Assembly (NCBI RefSeq): GCF_003851685.1
Contig: NZ_CP027727.1
Span: 1,240,001 to 1,304,000, forward strand
Source: Pseudomonas sp. R5-89-07
GTDB lineage: Bacteria > Pseudomonadota > Gammaproteobacteria > Pseudomonadales > Pseudomonadaceae
Length of the DNA stretch: 64,000 nucleotides
Direction of reading: 5' to 3'
The position numbers and the translations under genes were made by a program. The first letter of the stretch is position 1; every line of letters starts with the position of its first letter. Below the pieces are notes generated by a model, which was given only the letters and a program-made list of their open reading frames with translations, was not told the DNA's origin and did not search any database. This document shows, piece by piece, positions 56,549 through 64,000 of the stretch.

Positions 56549-58966
56549 TTAATCCGGCAGTTTGAACGCCATCACATAGTCACCCTGCTTGGTGCCCAGC
56601 GAGCCGTGACCGCCGGCCATGACCAGCACGTATTGCTTGCCGTCCTTGCCGGTGTAGGTCATCGGGGTGGTTTGCGCGCCGGCTGGCAGGCGGCCTTCCC
56701 ACAGTTGCTTGCCGTTTTTCACGTCGTAGGCACGCAGGTACTGGTCGAGAGTACCGCTCAGGAACGCGACGCCACCTGCCGTGGTGAAGGTACCGCCCAG
56801 GCTAGGCACGCCCATGGTCAGCGGGATCGGAACCGGCGAGCTGTCACGCACGGTGCCGTTCTTGTGCATCCAGATGGTTTTGTGGGTGGTCAGGTCGACC
56901 GCGGCCACATAGCCCCACGCTGGCGCCTGGCACGGCAGGCCCATCGGCGACAGCAGCGCTTCGAGGATCACGCCGTACGGCGCGCCTTTGTTCGGCTGTA
57001 CGCCTTCGGTTTCGCTGACGCGTGGGCCTTGCTTGGCGATCTCGGCAGCCGGGATCAGTTTCGATTTGAACGCCATGTAGCTTGGGTTCACGAACGCGAT
57101 CTGGCGAACCGGGTCAACCGAGATGCCGCCCCAGTCGAACACGCCGAAGTTGCCTGGGTACACGATGGAGCCCTGCAGCGACGGCGGGGTGAACGGGCCG
57201 TCGTAGCGCATCGACTTGAAGTCGATCCGGCAGATCAGTTGGTCGAACGGCGTCACACCCCACATGTCACGCTCCTTGAGGGGCGGTGGCATGAAGTTCA
57301 GGTCGGACTTGGGTTGGGTAGGCGAGGTGCGGTCGCCCGCGACTGCGCCCTGTGGCACCGGGATTTCATTGATCGGCACTACCGGTTGGCCGGTGGCGCG
57401 GTCGAGCACGTAGATGCTGCCTTGCTTGGTCGACGCCATCACCGCTTGCTTGACGCCGTCAGCGGTCTTGATGTCGATCAGCGAAGGCTGGCCGCCCACG
57501 TCCATGTCCCACAGGTCGTGGTGGGTGAACTGGAAGGTCCACTTCACGTGGCCGGTGTCGATGTCCAGGGCGGTCAGGCCGGCGGCGTATTTTTCGGAGT
57601 CATCGGTACGGTCGCCGCCGTACTGGTCGGGCATCTGGTTGCCCATCGGCAGGTACAGCGTGCCGAGTTTTTCATCCACGGCGAACATGGACCACATATT
57701 CGGCGAGTTGCGGGTGTAGGTCTTGCCCTCGGCCAACGGGGTGGTGTCGTCCGGGTTGCCGCTGTCCCAGTTCCATACCAACTTGCCGGTGTGCACGTCG
57801 AACGCGCGGATCACGCCGCTTGGCTCGTCGGTGGAAACGTTGTCGGTGACGTGACCGCCGATCACCACCAGGTTTTTGGTCACGGCCGGTGGTGAGGTGG
57901 AGTAGTAACCGCCTGGGGCGAAGCTGCCGATGTTGGCGCGCAGGTCGACCTGGCCTTTGTCACCGAAGTCTTCGCACATCTTGCCGGTGTCGGCGTTCAG
58001 GGCGATCAGACGGGTGTCGGCAGTCGGCACGAAGATGCGTTTCGGGCAGGCATTTGGCGCGGCGGCCGGGCTGGCGCTGCCGGTTGGGCTCTGCTCGGAG
58101 GCGTAGACGGCGTCATCGTGGTACGACACGCCACGGCAGGTCATGTGCGCCCAACCCTTGAAGTTCTCAGCACCCTGGGTGGTGATCTTCGGGTCGAAAC
58201 GCCAGATTTCCTTGCCGGTGTCCGGGTCCAGGGCGATGACCTGGCTATGCGGGGTACACACGTACAGCATGCCGTTGACTTTCAGCGGGGTGTTTTCCGC
58301 GGTGGTTTCACCGGGGTCGCCCGCGCCAGGAATGTCACCGGTACGGAAGGTCCAGGCCGGCACCAGCTTGTGCGAGTTTTCCGGGGTGATCTGCGCCAGT
58401 GGCGAGTAACGGTCACCGAAGGCCGAACGGCCGTAGGAATTCCAGTCACCATCGGCCTGGCTCGGTGCGGCGCTGGCCATGCCTGGCACTGCATCGCGGT
58501 CCAGTTGGCCGGTCTTGACCATTTCACCCGGGTTGGTGAATTGGCTGGCCAGGGCGGTAGCGCCCGCCAGCACAACAGCCACGCTCAGTGCACCGGTGCC
58601 CAGCGGCGCGGCTTGACCACGCAGCAACGGACGGCGAAACCATGGCAGCAGCATGACGATGCCCAAGGCGAACAACAGGGCCAGGCGCGGTACCAGTTGC
58701 CACCAATCCAGGCCGACTTCCCACAGTGCCCACACGGTACTGGCGAACAGCACCAGTGCGTACAGGCCCAGCGCGGCGCGGCGGGTGGCCAGCAGCAATA
58801 CGCCGGTCAAGGCGATGCCGATACCGGCCAGCAGGTAATACAGCGAACCGCCGAGCATGCTCAGCTTGACGCCACCGGCCAACAAGGCCAGCCCCATGAT
58901 CAGCAACAAGACGCCTAGCAGCCTGGGCAGCAGGCGGCTTGGGCTTGAGGCACCATCAGTGCTCAT
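56549..58966 (-). CDS. gcd: Membrane-bound PQQ glucose dehydrogenase
   Basis: Oxidises glucose to gluconolactone in the periplasm and passes electrons to ubiquinone. The 805-residue protein has five N-terminal membrane helices (about 14-140), then an eight-bladed PQQ propeller domain with repeated tryptophan-docking motifs (for example YVCTPHSQVIALDPDTGK, DKLGTLYLPMGNQMPDQYGG as landmarks) and GDRYSPLAQIT near 180. Length matches E. coli Gcd (796). PQQ synthesis genes are not in this window. Monocistronic with a terminator. Confidence 0.95.
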   Translation of the reverse strand: MSTDGASSPSRLLPRLLGVLLLIMGLALLAGGVKLSMLGGSLYYLLAGIGIALTGVLLLATRRAALGLYALVLFASTVWALWEVGLDWWQLVPRLALLFALGIVMLLPWFRRPLLRGQAAPLGTGALSVAVVLAGATALASQFTNPGEMVKTGQLDRDAVPGMASAAPSQADGDWNSYGRSAFGDRYSPLAQITPENSHKLVPAWTFRTGDIPGAGDPGETTAENTPLKVNGMLYVCTPHSQVIALDPDTGKEIWRFDPKITTQGAENFKGWAHMTCRGVSYHDDAVYASEQSPTGSASPAAAPNACPKRIFVPTADTRLIALNADTGKMCEDFGDKGQVDLRANIGSFAPGGYYSTSPPAVTKNLVVIGGHVTDNVSTDEPSGVIRAFDVHTGKLVWNWDSGNPDDTTPLAEGKTYTRNSPNMWSMFAVDEKLGTLYLPMGNQMPDQYGGDRTDDSEKYAAGLTALDIDTGHVKWTFQFTHHDLWDMDVGGQPSLIDIKTADGVKQAVMASTKQGSIYVLDRATGQPVVPINEIPVPQGAVAGDRTSPTQPKSDLNFMPPPLKERDMWGVTPFDQLICRIDFKSMRYDGPFTPPSLQGSIVYPGNFGVFDWGGISVDPVRQIAFVNPSYMAFKSKLIPAAEIAKQGPRVSETEGVQPNKGAPYGVILEALLSPMGLPCQAPAWGYVAAVDLTTHKTIWMHKNGTVRDSSPVPIPLTMGVPSLGGTFTTAGGVAFLSGTLDQYLRAYDVKNGKQLWEGRLPAGAQTTPMTYTGKDGKQYVLVMAGGHGSLGTKQGDYVMAFKLPD

Positions 58967-59295
58967 AGTGTGTTTCTCCGTTACGTTGGAATTATGTAGC
59001 CCCGTGCTTCACTGTAGATGACGATTCGGCGCGGGCTTGGTTCATCGTTATTTTTGGTTTTTCCCCTGAATAACCGGGTTATCCACGGGCGGGTAATAAA
59101 GCCCCAGGCGCAGGTCGATTAAGACAGCGCTGTCTTTGCGTGAAGGGAAGTTTCGGCAAATTGGGGTCGACCGGGAGGTGAAGCGTTTCAGGTTGTTGCG
59201 AAGGATAATGCGGCGGGGCGCTTAGAGAAAGGGTGAATCGCAAGATGCATCATTTCAGATTTGGTAACAGTGACTAAGTGTCGCTGCAAAAATGA
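58967..59295. other. Intergenic region upstream of gcd
   Basis: About 330 bases without a supported gene on either strand. It should hold the gcd promoter; no clear operator was recognised. A REPIN begins at its right end. Confidence 0.5.
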
Positions 59296-59395
59296 GTGTG
59301 GGAGGGGGCTTGCTCCCGATAGCGGTCTGTCAGTCTGGCATGTGTCGACTGATAGATCGCTATCGGGGGCAAGCCCCCTCCCACAAGGGGTTCAA
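59296..59395. repeat. REPIN, family I
   Basis: Inverted family I pair; the left arm is the TTGCTCCCGAT variant, as at 7286. It lies just downstream of the znuD stop codon. Confidence 0.94.
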
Positions 59396-59402
59396 GCGTT
59401 GG

Positions 59403-61421
59403 TTAGAAGGTAGTGCGGATGCCGAATTGCACACTGCGCCCCGGTGCCGGCGCAATGTCGCGCAGGATCGAGCTGGCATAGCGCACGGTTTGGTTGGTCA
59501 GGTTTTCACCGTTGACGAACGCCAGCCACTGGCTGCTGCCGACATTGAAGTGGTAACCCGCGCTTGCGCCGAGGGTGGTGTAGCCGTCGGTGCCGTTTTC
59601 GTTGCTCGGCACGCGCCCCTGGCCGGCGGCATGTTCCACGTCGATGCGTGCCTGCCAGCGATCCAGCTCCCACAGCAAGCCGCTGTTCAGGCGCAGCGGG
59701 GCGATGCGCGGCAGGGCTTCGCCGGTGTCCAGGTTGGTGGCGCGGGTGTAGTCGCCCGACAGTTCCAGGGCGAACTTGCCGTAGGCGCCTTCGCCGAGTT
59801 TCCAGTGATCCTGGGCTTCGAAGCCGGCGAAACGTGCGCGTACCCCGGAGTAGGTGTATTCGGGAATACCGCCCGCTTCCTCTTCACCTTCATCGTTCAA
59901 CGTACGGCCCGTACCGAGCAAGCCGATGTAATTGGAGAAGCGGCTGTAGAACACACCGAAGCTGCCCTTGTGGGTGCCAGTGTCGAAGCGCAGGGCCAGG
60001 TCGCTGGACACCGCTTTCTCTTTGGACAGGTTTGCATCGCCCAGTTCGTAGGTGCCGGTGGCGACGTGAGCGCCATTGGCGTATAGCTCGTAAAACGTCG
60101 GTGCGCGCTCGGTGTAGCCCAGGGTGGCGGCCAATGACCAGACCGGCGTCAGGGTGTAGACCGCGCCGGAAGACAGGCTGCCGGCGGTGAAATCACTGGT
60201 CTTGTCGGCATTGGCGAAGCGCGCGTTGCCCTTGGCATCCGGGTCGACGCTGGTGTGTTCCAGGCGCCCGCCGAGGCTGAGTTTGAGGCGCTCGGTGGCT
60301 TGCATTTCCTCGAGAATGAACAGTGCGCCGGCGTTGGTATCGGTCTGGGGCACGAAGGCCTCTTCACCCAGGGCCGAGAATTCGTTGCGGGTCACTTGTG
60401 CGCCGACCACGCCGTCGAACGGCCCGATCCGCTGGTGGCGAGCTTCCACCCGCGCTTCATAGCCTTTGTTCTTGAACGTGGTGCCGGTCTCGCCGCCTTC
60501 GATTTCGCGGTGCTGGTAGTCGGTGTAGCCCGCGTCGACTTTTACCGAGGTAAACGGGCCTTGCAGGTTGCGGATCTCGGAGGCGAATGCGTAGTGCTCC
60601 TGCTGCATGCGGATGCGCACGTCCTGTTCGGCGGGGGAGCCGTAGTTGCTGTCGTAGTTGCTGTAGGACAGCCCCGCGTAGCCATCATCCCAGGTGTAGG
60701 ACCCGCCCACTGCGCCGCCATCCTGGCGCCCATCGCTGTTGCCCAGGCGCCCGTTCTTGCCGGGGCCATCGTCGGATTCGGGGGCATGGCGGCTGCGCGC
60801 ATAGCCCGGGATTTTCAGGTCGTTGAATTCCCGCGCATTGGCGTCCAGGTGCAAGGCAAAGGTGCCGTCGCCGGCTTCCAGCTTGCCCGCGCTGCTGCGG
60901 GTGGTGTCGGCGCCGCCGTAGCGCAGTTCACCGGCACCATGAATGCCTTCGATGGCTGCGGTGGGGATGCGGTTGTCGAAAGTATTGACCACACCGCCGA
61001 TGGCACTGCCGCCGTACAACAAGGCCGCCGGGCCACGTACGATTTCAATGCGTTCGACGTTGATCGGGTCCAGCGGCACGGCGTGGTCGTAGGACAGTGA
61101 CGAGGCATCCAGCGCGCCCACGCCGTTGCGCAGGATGCGAATGCGGTCGCCGTCCTGGCCGCGAATCACCGGCCGGCTGGCTCCCGGGCCAAAGTACGAA
61201 GACGACACCCCTGGCTGCTTGTTCAGGGTTTCGCCGAGGCTGCCTTTTTGCTGCAGGGTCAGGTCGTCGCCTTCCAGTACCGTGGTGGGCGAGGCGAGTT
61301 GTTCGCTGCCCAATGGATTGCCGGTAATGATTTGAGGTTGCAGTTCCAGCGCATGGGCTTCGGAGCAGATCAACAGGGCGGCGGCGAGGGGCGACAGGCG
61401 CCAGAGACAGGAGCGGGACAT
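59403..61421 (-). CDS. znuD: TonB-dependent zinc receptor ZnuD
   Basis: Outer-membrane receptor of 672 residues. It has a signal peptide (about 1-24), a plug with RGQDGDRIRILRNG (about 83-96) and ALLYGGSAIGGVVN, and a 22-strand barrel ending in F. A histidine/aspartate-rich stretch with RHAPESDDGPGKN (about 208-220) resembles the metal-capturing loop of zinc receptors. No STN domain. The ATG at 61421 starts a good signal peptide; the frame to 61472 would run through the Zur box. Zinc is the expected ligand because of that box. Confidence 0.87.
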   Translation of the reverse strand: MSRSCLWRLSPLAAALLICSEAHALELQPQIITGNPLGSEQLASPTTVLEGDDLTLQQKGSLGETLNKQPGVSSSYFGPGASRPVIRGQDGDRIRILRNGVGALDASSLSYDHAVPLDPINVERIEIVRGPAALLYGGSAIGGVVNTFDNRIPTAAIEGIHGAGELRYGGADTTRSSAGKLEAGDGTFALHLDANAREFNDLKIPGYARSRHAPESDDGPGKNGRLGNSDGRQDGGAVGGSYTWDDGYAGLSYSNYDSNYGSPAEQDVRIRMQQEHYAFASEIRNLQGPFTSVKVDAGYTDYQHREIEGGETGTTFKNKGYEARVEARHQRIGPFDGVVGAQVTRNEFSALGEEAFVPQTDTNAGALFILEEMQATERLKLSLGGRLEHTSVDPDAKGNARFANADKTSDFTAGSLSSGAVYTLTPVWSLAATLGYTERAPTFYELYANGAHVATGTYELGDANLSKEKAVSSDLALRFDTGTHKGSFGVFYSRFSNYIGLLGTGRTLNDEGEEEAGGIPEYTYSGVRARFAGFEAQDHWKLGEGAYGKFALELSGDYTRATNLDTGEALPRIAPLRLNSGLLWELDRWQARIDVEHAAGQGRVPSNENGTDGYTTLGASAGYHFNVGSSQWLAFVNGENLTNQTVRYASSILRDIAPAPGRSVQFGIRTTF

Positions 61422-61449
61422 CGGACATTCCTTGGCAGGAGCTTGATAA

Positions 61450-61472
61450 GTGTTGTTACAATATAACATCAC
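61450..61472. promoter_or_regulatory. Zur box upstream of znuD
   Basis: TGTTACAATATAACA (61454-61468) is an imperfect dyad matching the gammaproteobacterial Zur site (TGTTATnnnATAACA type), 33 bases from the znuD start. The divergent VF530 gene starts about 125 bases away. Confidence 0.82.
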
Positions 61473-61592
61473 ATTTTCGGCTGGAAAGGGGAACTTTTAC
61501 CGACGCGCTATATTCAATCCAGTGCTTCCACCGTTACGCCCCGTCGGCTAAGGTGCGCGGCTGTGTTTCCTCTCTCGCAAAAAAGGCCCGGC

Positions 61593-61826
61593 ATGACCGC
61601 GACAAGCAACGACCCGCTCCACGGCGTGACCCTGCAACACGTCCTCACCACCCTGGTGGAGCACTACGAATGGGCAGGCCTGGCCGAACGCATTGATATC
61701 CGCTGCTTCAAGAGCGACCCCAGCATCAAGTCGAGCCTGACCTTCCTGCGCAAGACCCCTTGGGCCCGAGAAAAAGTCGAAGGCTTGTACGTCAAGCTGA
61801 TGCGCACCAAACGCCCGCTGGATTGA
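61593..61826 (+). CDS. VF530 family DNA-binding protein
   Basis: A 77-residue protein of the VF530 (DUF2132) family with the landmarks DPLHGVTL (about 7-14), [24 protein letters not shown] (landmark ends) and a helical fold. A structure of the Vibrio member suggested DNA binding; the cellular role is unknown. The ATG at 61593 fits the family start; the frame to 61563 is an unsupported extension. It is followed by the Pr6Pr gene after four bases. Confidence 0.83.
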   Translation: MTATSNDPLHGVTLQHVLTTLVEHYEWAGLAERIDIRCFKSDPSIKSSLTFLRKTPWAREKVEGLYVKLMRTKRPLD

Positions 61827-61830
61827 ACGC

Positions 61831-62451
61831 GTGAAGCGTTTTGTCGCGGTGGCTGCGTTGTCCGGTTGGGCGGGGTTGGCAATCCAGCAATACCTGATCC
61901 TCTATTCGCGCTGGTCCAGCGACGCCAGCCTGCTGGGCGGATTGATCAGTTTCCTGAGTTTCTTCACGGTGCTGACCAATACCCTGGTCGTCGTGGTGCT
62001 GAGCTATTGGCTGGTCAAGCGCGAATCCGCCGCCAAGCGGTTTTTCCTCGCGCCTGTGATCAGCAGCGGTATTGCCGTGAGCATCGTCGTGGTGAGCCTG
62101 GCCTACAACCTGTTGCTGCGGCACTTGTGGACCCCCGAGGGCTTTCAGTTCATCGCCGATGAATTGCTGCATGACGTGATGCCGGTGCTGTTTCTGATCT
62201 ACTGGTGGCGGTGCGTGCCCAAGGGCACCTTGCGGGTCAAGCACATTGCCGGGTGGGTGATTTACCCCTCGGTGTACTTCGCTTATGTACTGCTGCGCGG
62301 GCATTGGCTGGGGCAGTATCAATACCCGTTCATCGATGTGGGCAGCCTGGGTTATCCACAGGTGTTCGTGAATGCCGGGGGGATTTTGCTGGGGTTTATT
62401 GTGATTGCGCTGGCGGTGGTAGGGCTGGATAACCGCTTGAAATCGCCCTGA
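61831..62451 (+). CDS. Pr6Pr family membrane protein
   Basis: A 206-residue inner-membrane protein with six predicted helices (about 5-25, 35-58, 72-92, 108-125, 138-156 and 176-196) and the family pattern FFTVLTNTLVV (about 45-55) and YWWRCVPKGTL. The family (related to FAR-17a/AIG1) has no established bacterial function; eukaryotic relatives include lipid hydrolases. GTG start four bases after the VF530 gene, so the two form an operon. Confidence 0.82.
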   Translation: MKRFVAVAALSGWAGLAIQQYLILYSRWSSDASLLGGLISFLSFFTVLTNTLVVVVLSYWLVKRESAAKRFFLAPVISSGIAVSIVVVSLAYNLLLRHLWTPEGFQFIADELLHDVMPVLFLIYWWRCVPKGTLRVKHIAGWVIYPSVYFAYVLLRGHWLGQYQYPFIDVGSLGYPQVFVNAGGILLGFIVIALAVVGLDNRLKSP

Positions 62452-62471
62452 ATTTTAAAGTGGGCACAGTC

Positions 62472-62563
62472 AATGTGGGAGGGGGCTTGCCCCCGATGGA
62501 GTGTCAGTGAATGCATCAGTGACTGACAAACTGCCATCGGGGGCAAGCCCCCTCCCACATTTT
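62472..62563. repeat. REPIN, family I
   Basis: Inverted family I pair between the convergent Pr6Pr and siderophore-reductase genes. Confidence 0.95.
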
Positions 62564-62570
62564 GACCGCG

Positions 62571-63344
62571 TCAGGCTGGTTCCTCTTCACTGCCTTCTGC
62601 CCGCCAGTAACCCACGGCCTTGAGGTACTCTTCGTTGACCTTGTGGGTGTCGAGCAACACCCGCCGCACCTGGCGCGACAGCTTGCTCTCGGTCGCGACA
62701 AAGCTGTACAGCGTGCCTTCGGGCAGTGTCAGGTTGCGCACGGCCTCGAGCAGGTCGCCCTGGCCGCGCACCACCCAAACAATTTCGACGTCCGCAGCGC
62801 TCTCCAGCACCTGCCGTTCCTCTGCATCGGCAATTTCAATCACCGCCAGCACCTTGCGCCCGGCGGGGAGTTCCTCCAGGCGGCGACCGATCGCGGGCAG
62901 GGCGGTTTCGTCGCCGATCAGCAGGTAGCTGTCGAAGATATCCGGCACGATCATCGAGCCCCGTGGCCCGCCGATATACAGGTGCTGGCCGACTTGCGCC
63001 TGCTCCGCCCAGGTGGACGCAGGGCCGTCGCCGTGCAGCACGAAATCGATATCCAGTTCGCCCCTGCTCAGGTCGAAGCGCCGTGGTGTGTAGTCGCGCA
63101 TCGCAGGTTGCGGGCCGTCACCCTTGATGCTGAACGTCGGGCTTTCCAGAGCTGCTTGTTCGGCGGCGTTCTGTGGAAACAGCAGCTTGATGTGATCGTC
63201 ACTGCCCAGGCTGATGAACCCCGCCAGTTCCGGGCCGCCCAGGGTGATGCGACGCATGCGCGGGGTAATGTCCTCCACGCGCAGGACTTGCAGGCGGCGG
63301 CGTTTGATTTCGTGAGTCACGCGATGAATGGTTTGTGTGTTCAT
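62571..63344 (-). CDS. Siderophore-interacting protein (FAD ferric reductase, YqjH-like)
   Basis: Cytoplasmic flavoprotein of 257 residues that reduces ferric siderophores to release iron. FAD-binding motif RDYTPRRFD (about 81-89), then the barrel segment GDGPASTWAEQAQVGQHLYIGGP (landmark ends) and the C-terminal NADPH-binding half with DETALPAIGRRLEELP. It overlaps the PadR gene by four bases, as E. coli yqjH neighbours yqjI. A missing Fur box suggests that PadR control dominates here. Confidence 0.9.
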   Translation of the reverse strand: MNTQTIHRVTHEIKRRRLQVLRVEDITPRMRRITLGGPELAGFISLGSDDHIKLLFPQNAAEQAALESPTFSIKGDGPQPAMRDYTPRRFDLSRGELDIDFVLHGDGPASTWAEQAQVGQHLYIGGPRGSMIVPDIFDSYLLIGDETALPAIGRRLEELPAGRKVLAVIEIADAEERQVLESAADVEIVWVVRGQGDLLEAVRNLTLPEGTLYSFVATESKLSRQVRRVLLDTHKVNEEYLKAVGYWRAEGSEEEPA

Positions 63345-63877
63345 TGGTCTTTCCCGTCGGCAATGGCTTGCGCGGTGCGGTTGAGCAGCGCCGCGACTCG
63401 CGTGATTTCTTCCGGGCTCCAGCGCCCGTGGTGCGAGTGCAAGGCGTGGCGCAGGTTGTGCACCGCCTCGTGGATTTGCGGTGGCCGGTCCTGGCCGCGC
63501 AGCGAGCGCTTGCTGACGTCAATGCGCATGCGAACGCCATCCAGGGCAACGGCTTGTTCGCTCAAGTAGAGACGGCCGGCGTCAGTGATTGTGTAGCGCT
63601 TTTTTCCGCCCTCGGCGTCGCCGCTGATCAACTCGCTCTCCTCGAGAAAGGTCAGGGTAGGGTAGATCACGCCGGGGCTGGGGCTGTAGGCGCCATCGAA
63701 CAGGCTTTCGATCCGGCGGATCAGGTCGTAGCCATGGCACGGCTGTTCGGCGATCAAGGCCGGCAGCAGCAGTTTCAGGTCGCCTGGGGCGAAAACGCGT
63801 GGTCCACGCCCGCCGCGTTCACGGCCCATGCGTTTTTCGAAGCCGTCGCGGCTGTCGTGGGGAGGGTGCTCTCTCAT
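63341..63877 (-). CDS. PadR family regulator, YqjI-like
   Basis: A 178-residue regulator. The PadR winged helix spans about 33-105 (GDLKLLLPALIAEQPCHGYDLI and SPSPGVIYPTLTFLEE as landmarks), followed by a helical C-terminal part. It resembles E. coli YqjI, which represses yqjH and is inactivated by nickel. The N-terminus here (MREHPPHDSRDGFEKRMGRERGG) has only two histidines and no cysteine, unlike the His/Cys-rich tail of YqjI, so metal sensing may differ. The ATG at 63877 fits; the longer frame crosses the operator. It is coupled to the reductase gene. Confidence 0.87.
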   Translation of the reverse strand: MREHPPHDSRDGFEKRMGRERGGRGPRVFAPGDLKLLLPALIAEQPCHGYDLIRRIESLFDGAYSPSPGVIYPTLTFLEESELISGDAEGGKKRYTITDAGRLYLSEQAVALDGVRMRIDVSKRSLRGQDRPPQIHEAVHNLRHALHSHHGRWSPEEITRVAALLNRTAQAIADGKDQ

Positions 63878-63902
63878 GTCTTCTGTGCTCGTCGATAGGT
63901 TT

Positions 63903-63924
63903 AGATACAACTTAAGATATATCT
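63903..63924. promoter_or_regulatory. Palindromic operator upstream of the PadR-like gene
   Basis: A 22-base near-perfect palindrome centred on CTTAAG with arms AGATA...TATCT, 26 bases before the PadR-like start codon. Its position and symmetry fit an autorepression site controlling both the regulator and the reductase. Confidence 0.72.
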
Positions 63925-64000
63925 TTAGCTTGGCACAAGCTTTCCAGACCAACGGTTGGCCTCGCGTCGTGCGGGCCGGATCGACTCGCAGCAGTCTTGT

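Overview
The window is a piece of a Pseudomonas chromosome, most likely from the P. fluorescens group. This rests on its high GC, its typical Pseudomonas gene blocks (hmg/fah/mai, valS-holC-pepA-lptFG, lepAB-rnc-era-recO-pdxJ, cmoAB, gcd) and 19 loci of short GC-rich REP/REPIN palindromes of the kinds known from that group. No rRNA, tRNA, prophage, insertion sequence or CRISPR array was seen.

Layout. 1-5 kb: end of the homogentisate (tyrosine/phenylalanine) pathway (fahA, maiA), an aromatic-acid MFS importer, SirB1, and a leucine-dehydrogenase-like gene whose catalytic lysine is replaced by threonine. 5-7.2 kb: small genes, namely LexA-boxed yebG, a DUF6124 protein, an orphan PaaA2-like antitoxin, psiE and a DUF3509 protein. 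7.4-11.2 kb: serine catabolism (sdaC, sdaA) with a divergent DsdC-like regulator. 11.4-22.2 kb: a hibernation factor, then two divergent ECF-sigma iron systems around one Fur box. These are fecI-fecR-fecA on the minus strand and DUF3649/PepSY/DUF3325/sigma/FecR/TonB-receptor on the plus strand. 22.3-33.7 kb: housekeeping genes (glutaredoxin, ndpA, hupN, rlmF, valS, holC, pepA, lptF, lptG). 33.9-44.4 kb: lepA-lepB-rnc-era-recO-pdxJ, a Tat-exported multicopper oxidase, tadA, cmoA-cmoB and a chagasin-like inhibitor. 44.5-47 kb: a Lon protease that appears to be the second Pseudomonas Lon.

47.2-56.4 kb is the most unusual part. A GntR-type regulator with two winged-helix domains faces eight plus-strand genes: amidase, NodB-like hydrolase resembling cyclic imide hydrolase, MFS importer, two SDR dehydrogenases, a 100-aa orphan protein, a CobW-type G3E GTPase, and a periplasmic-binding-protein-like protein with no signal peptide. 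My reading is a catabolic island for a cyclic imide (imide to half-amide to dicarboxylate plus ammonia) with its own metal chaperone. Three REP elements interrupt the run, and one of them supplies a stop codon.

56.5-64 kb: membrane glucose dehydrogenase gcd, a ZnuD zinc receptor behind a Zur box, VF530 and Pr6Pr genes, and a ferric-siderophore reductase/PadR pair resembling YqjH/YqjI with a clear palindromic operator. Metal homeostasis (Fe, Zn, possibly Ni) is a recurring theme.
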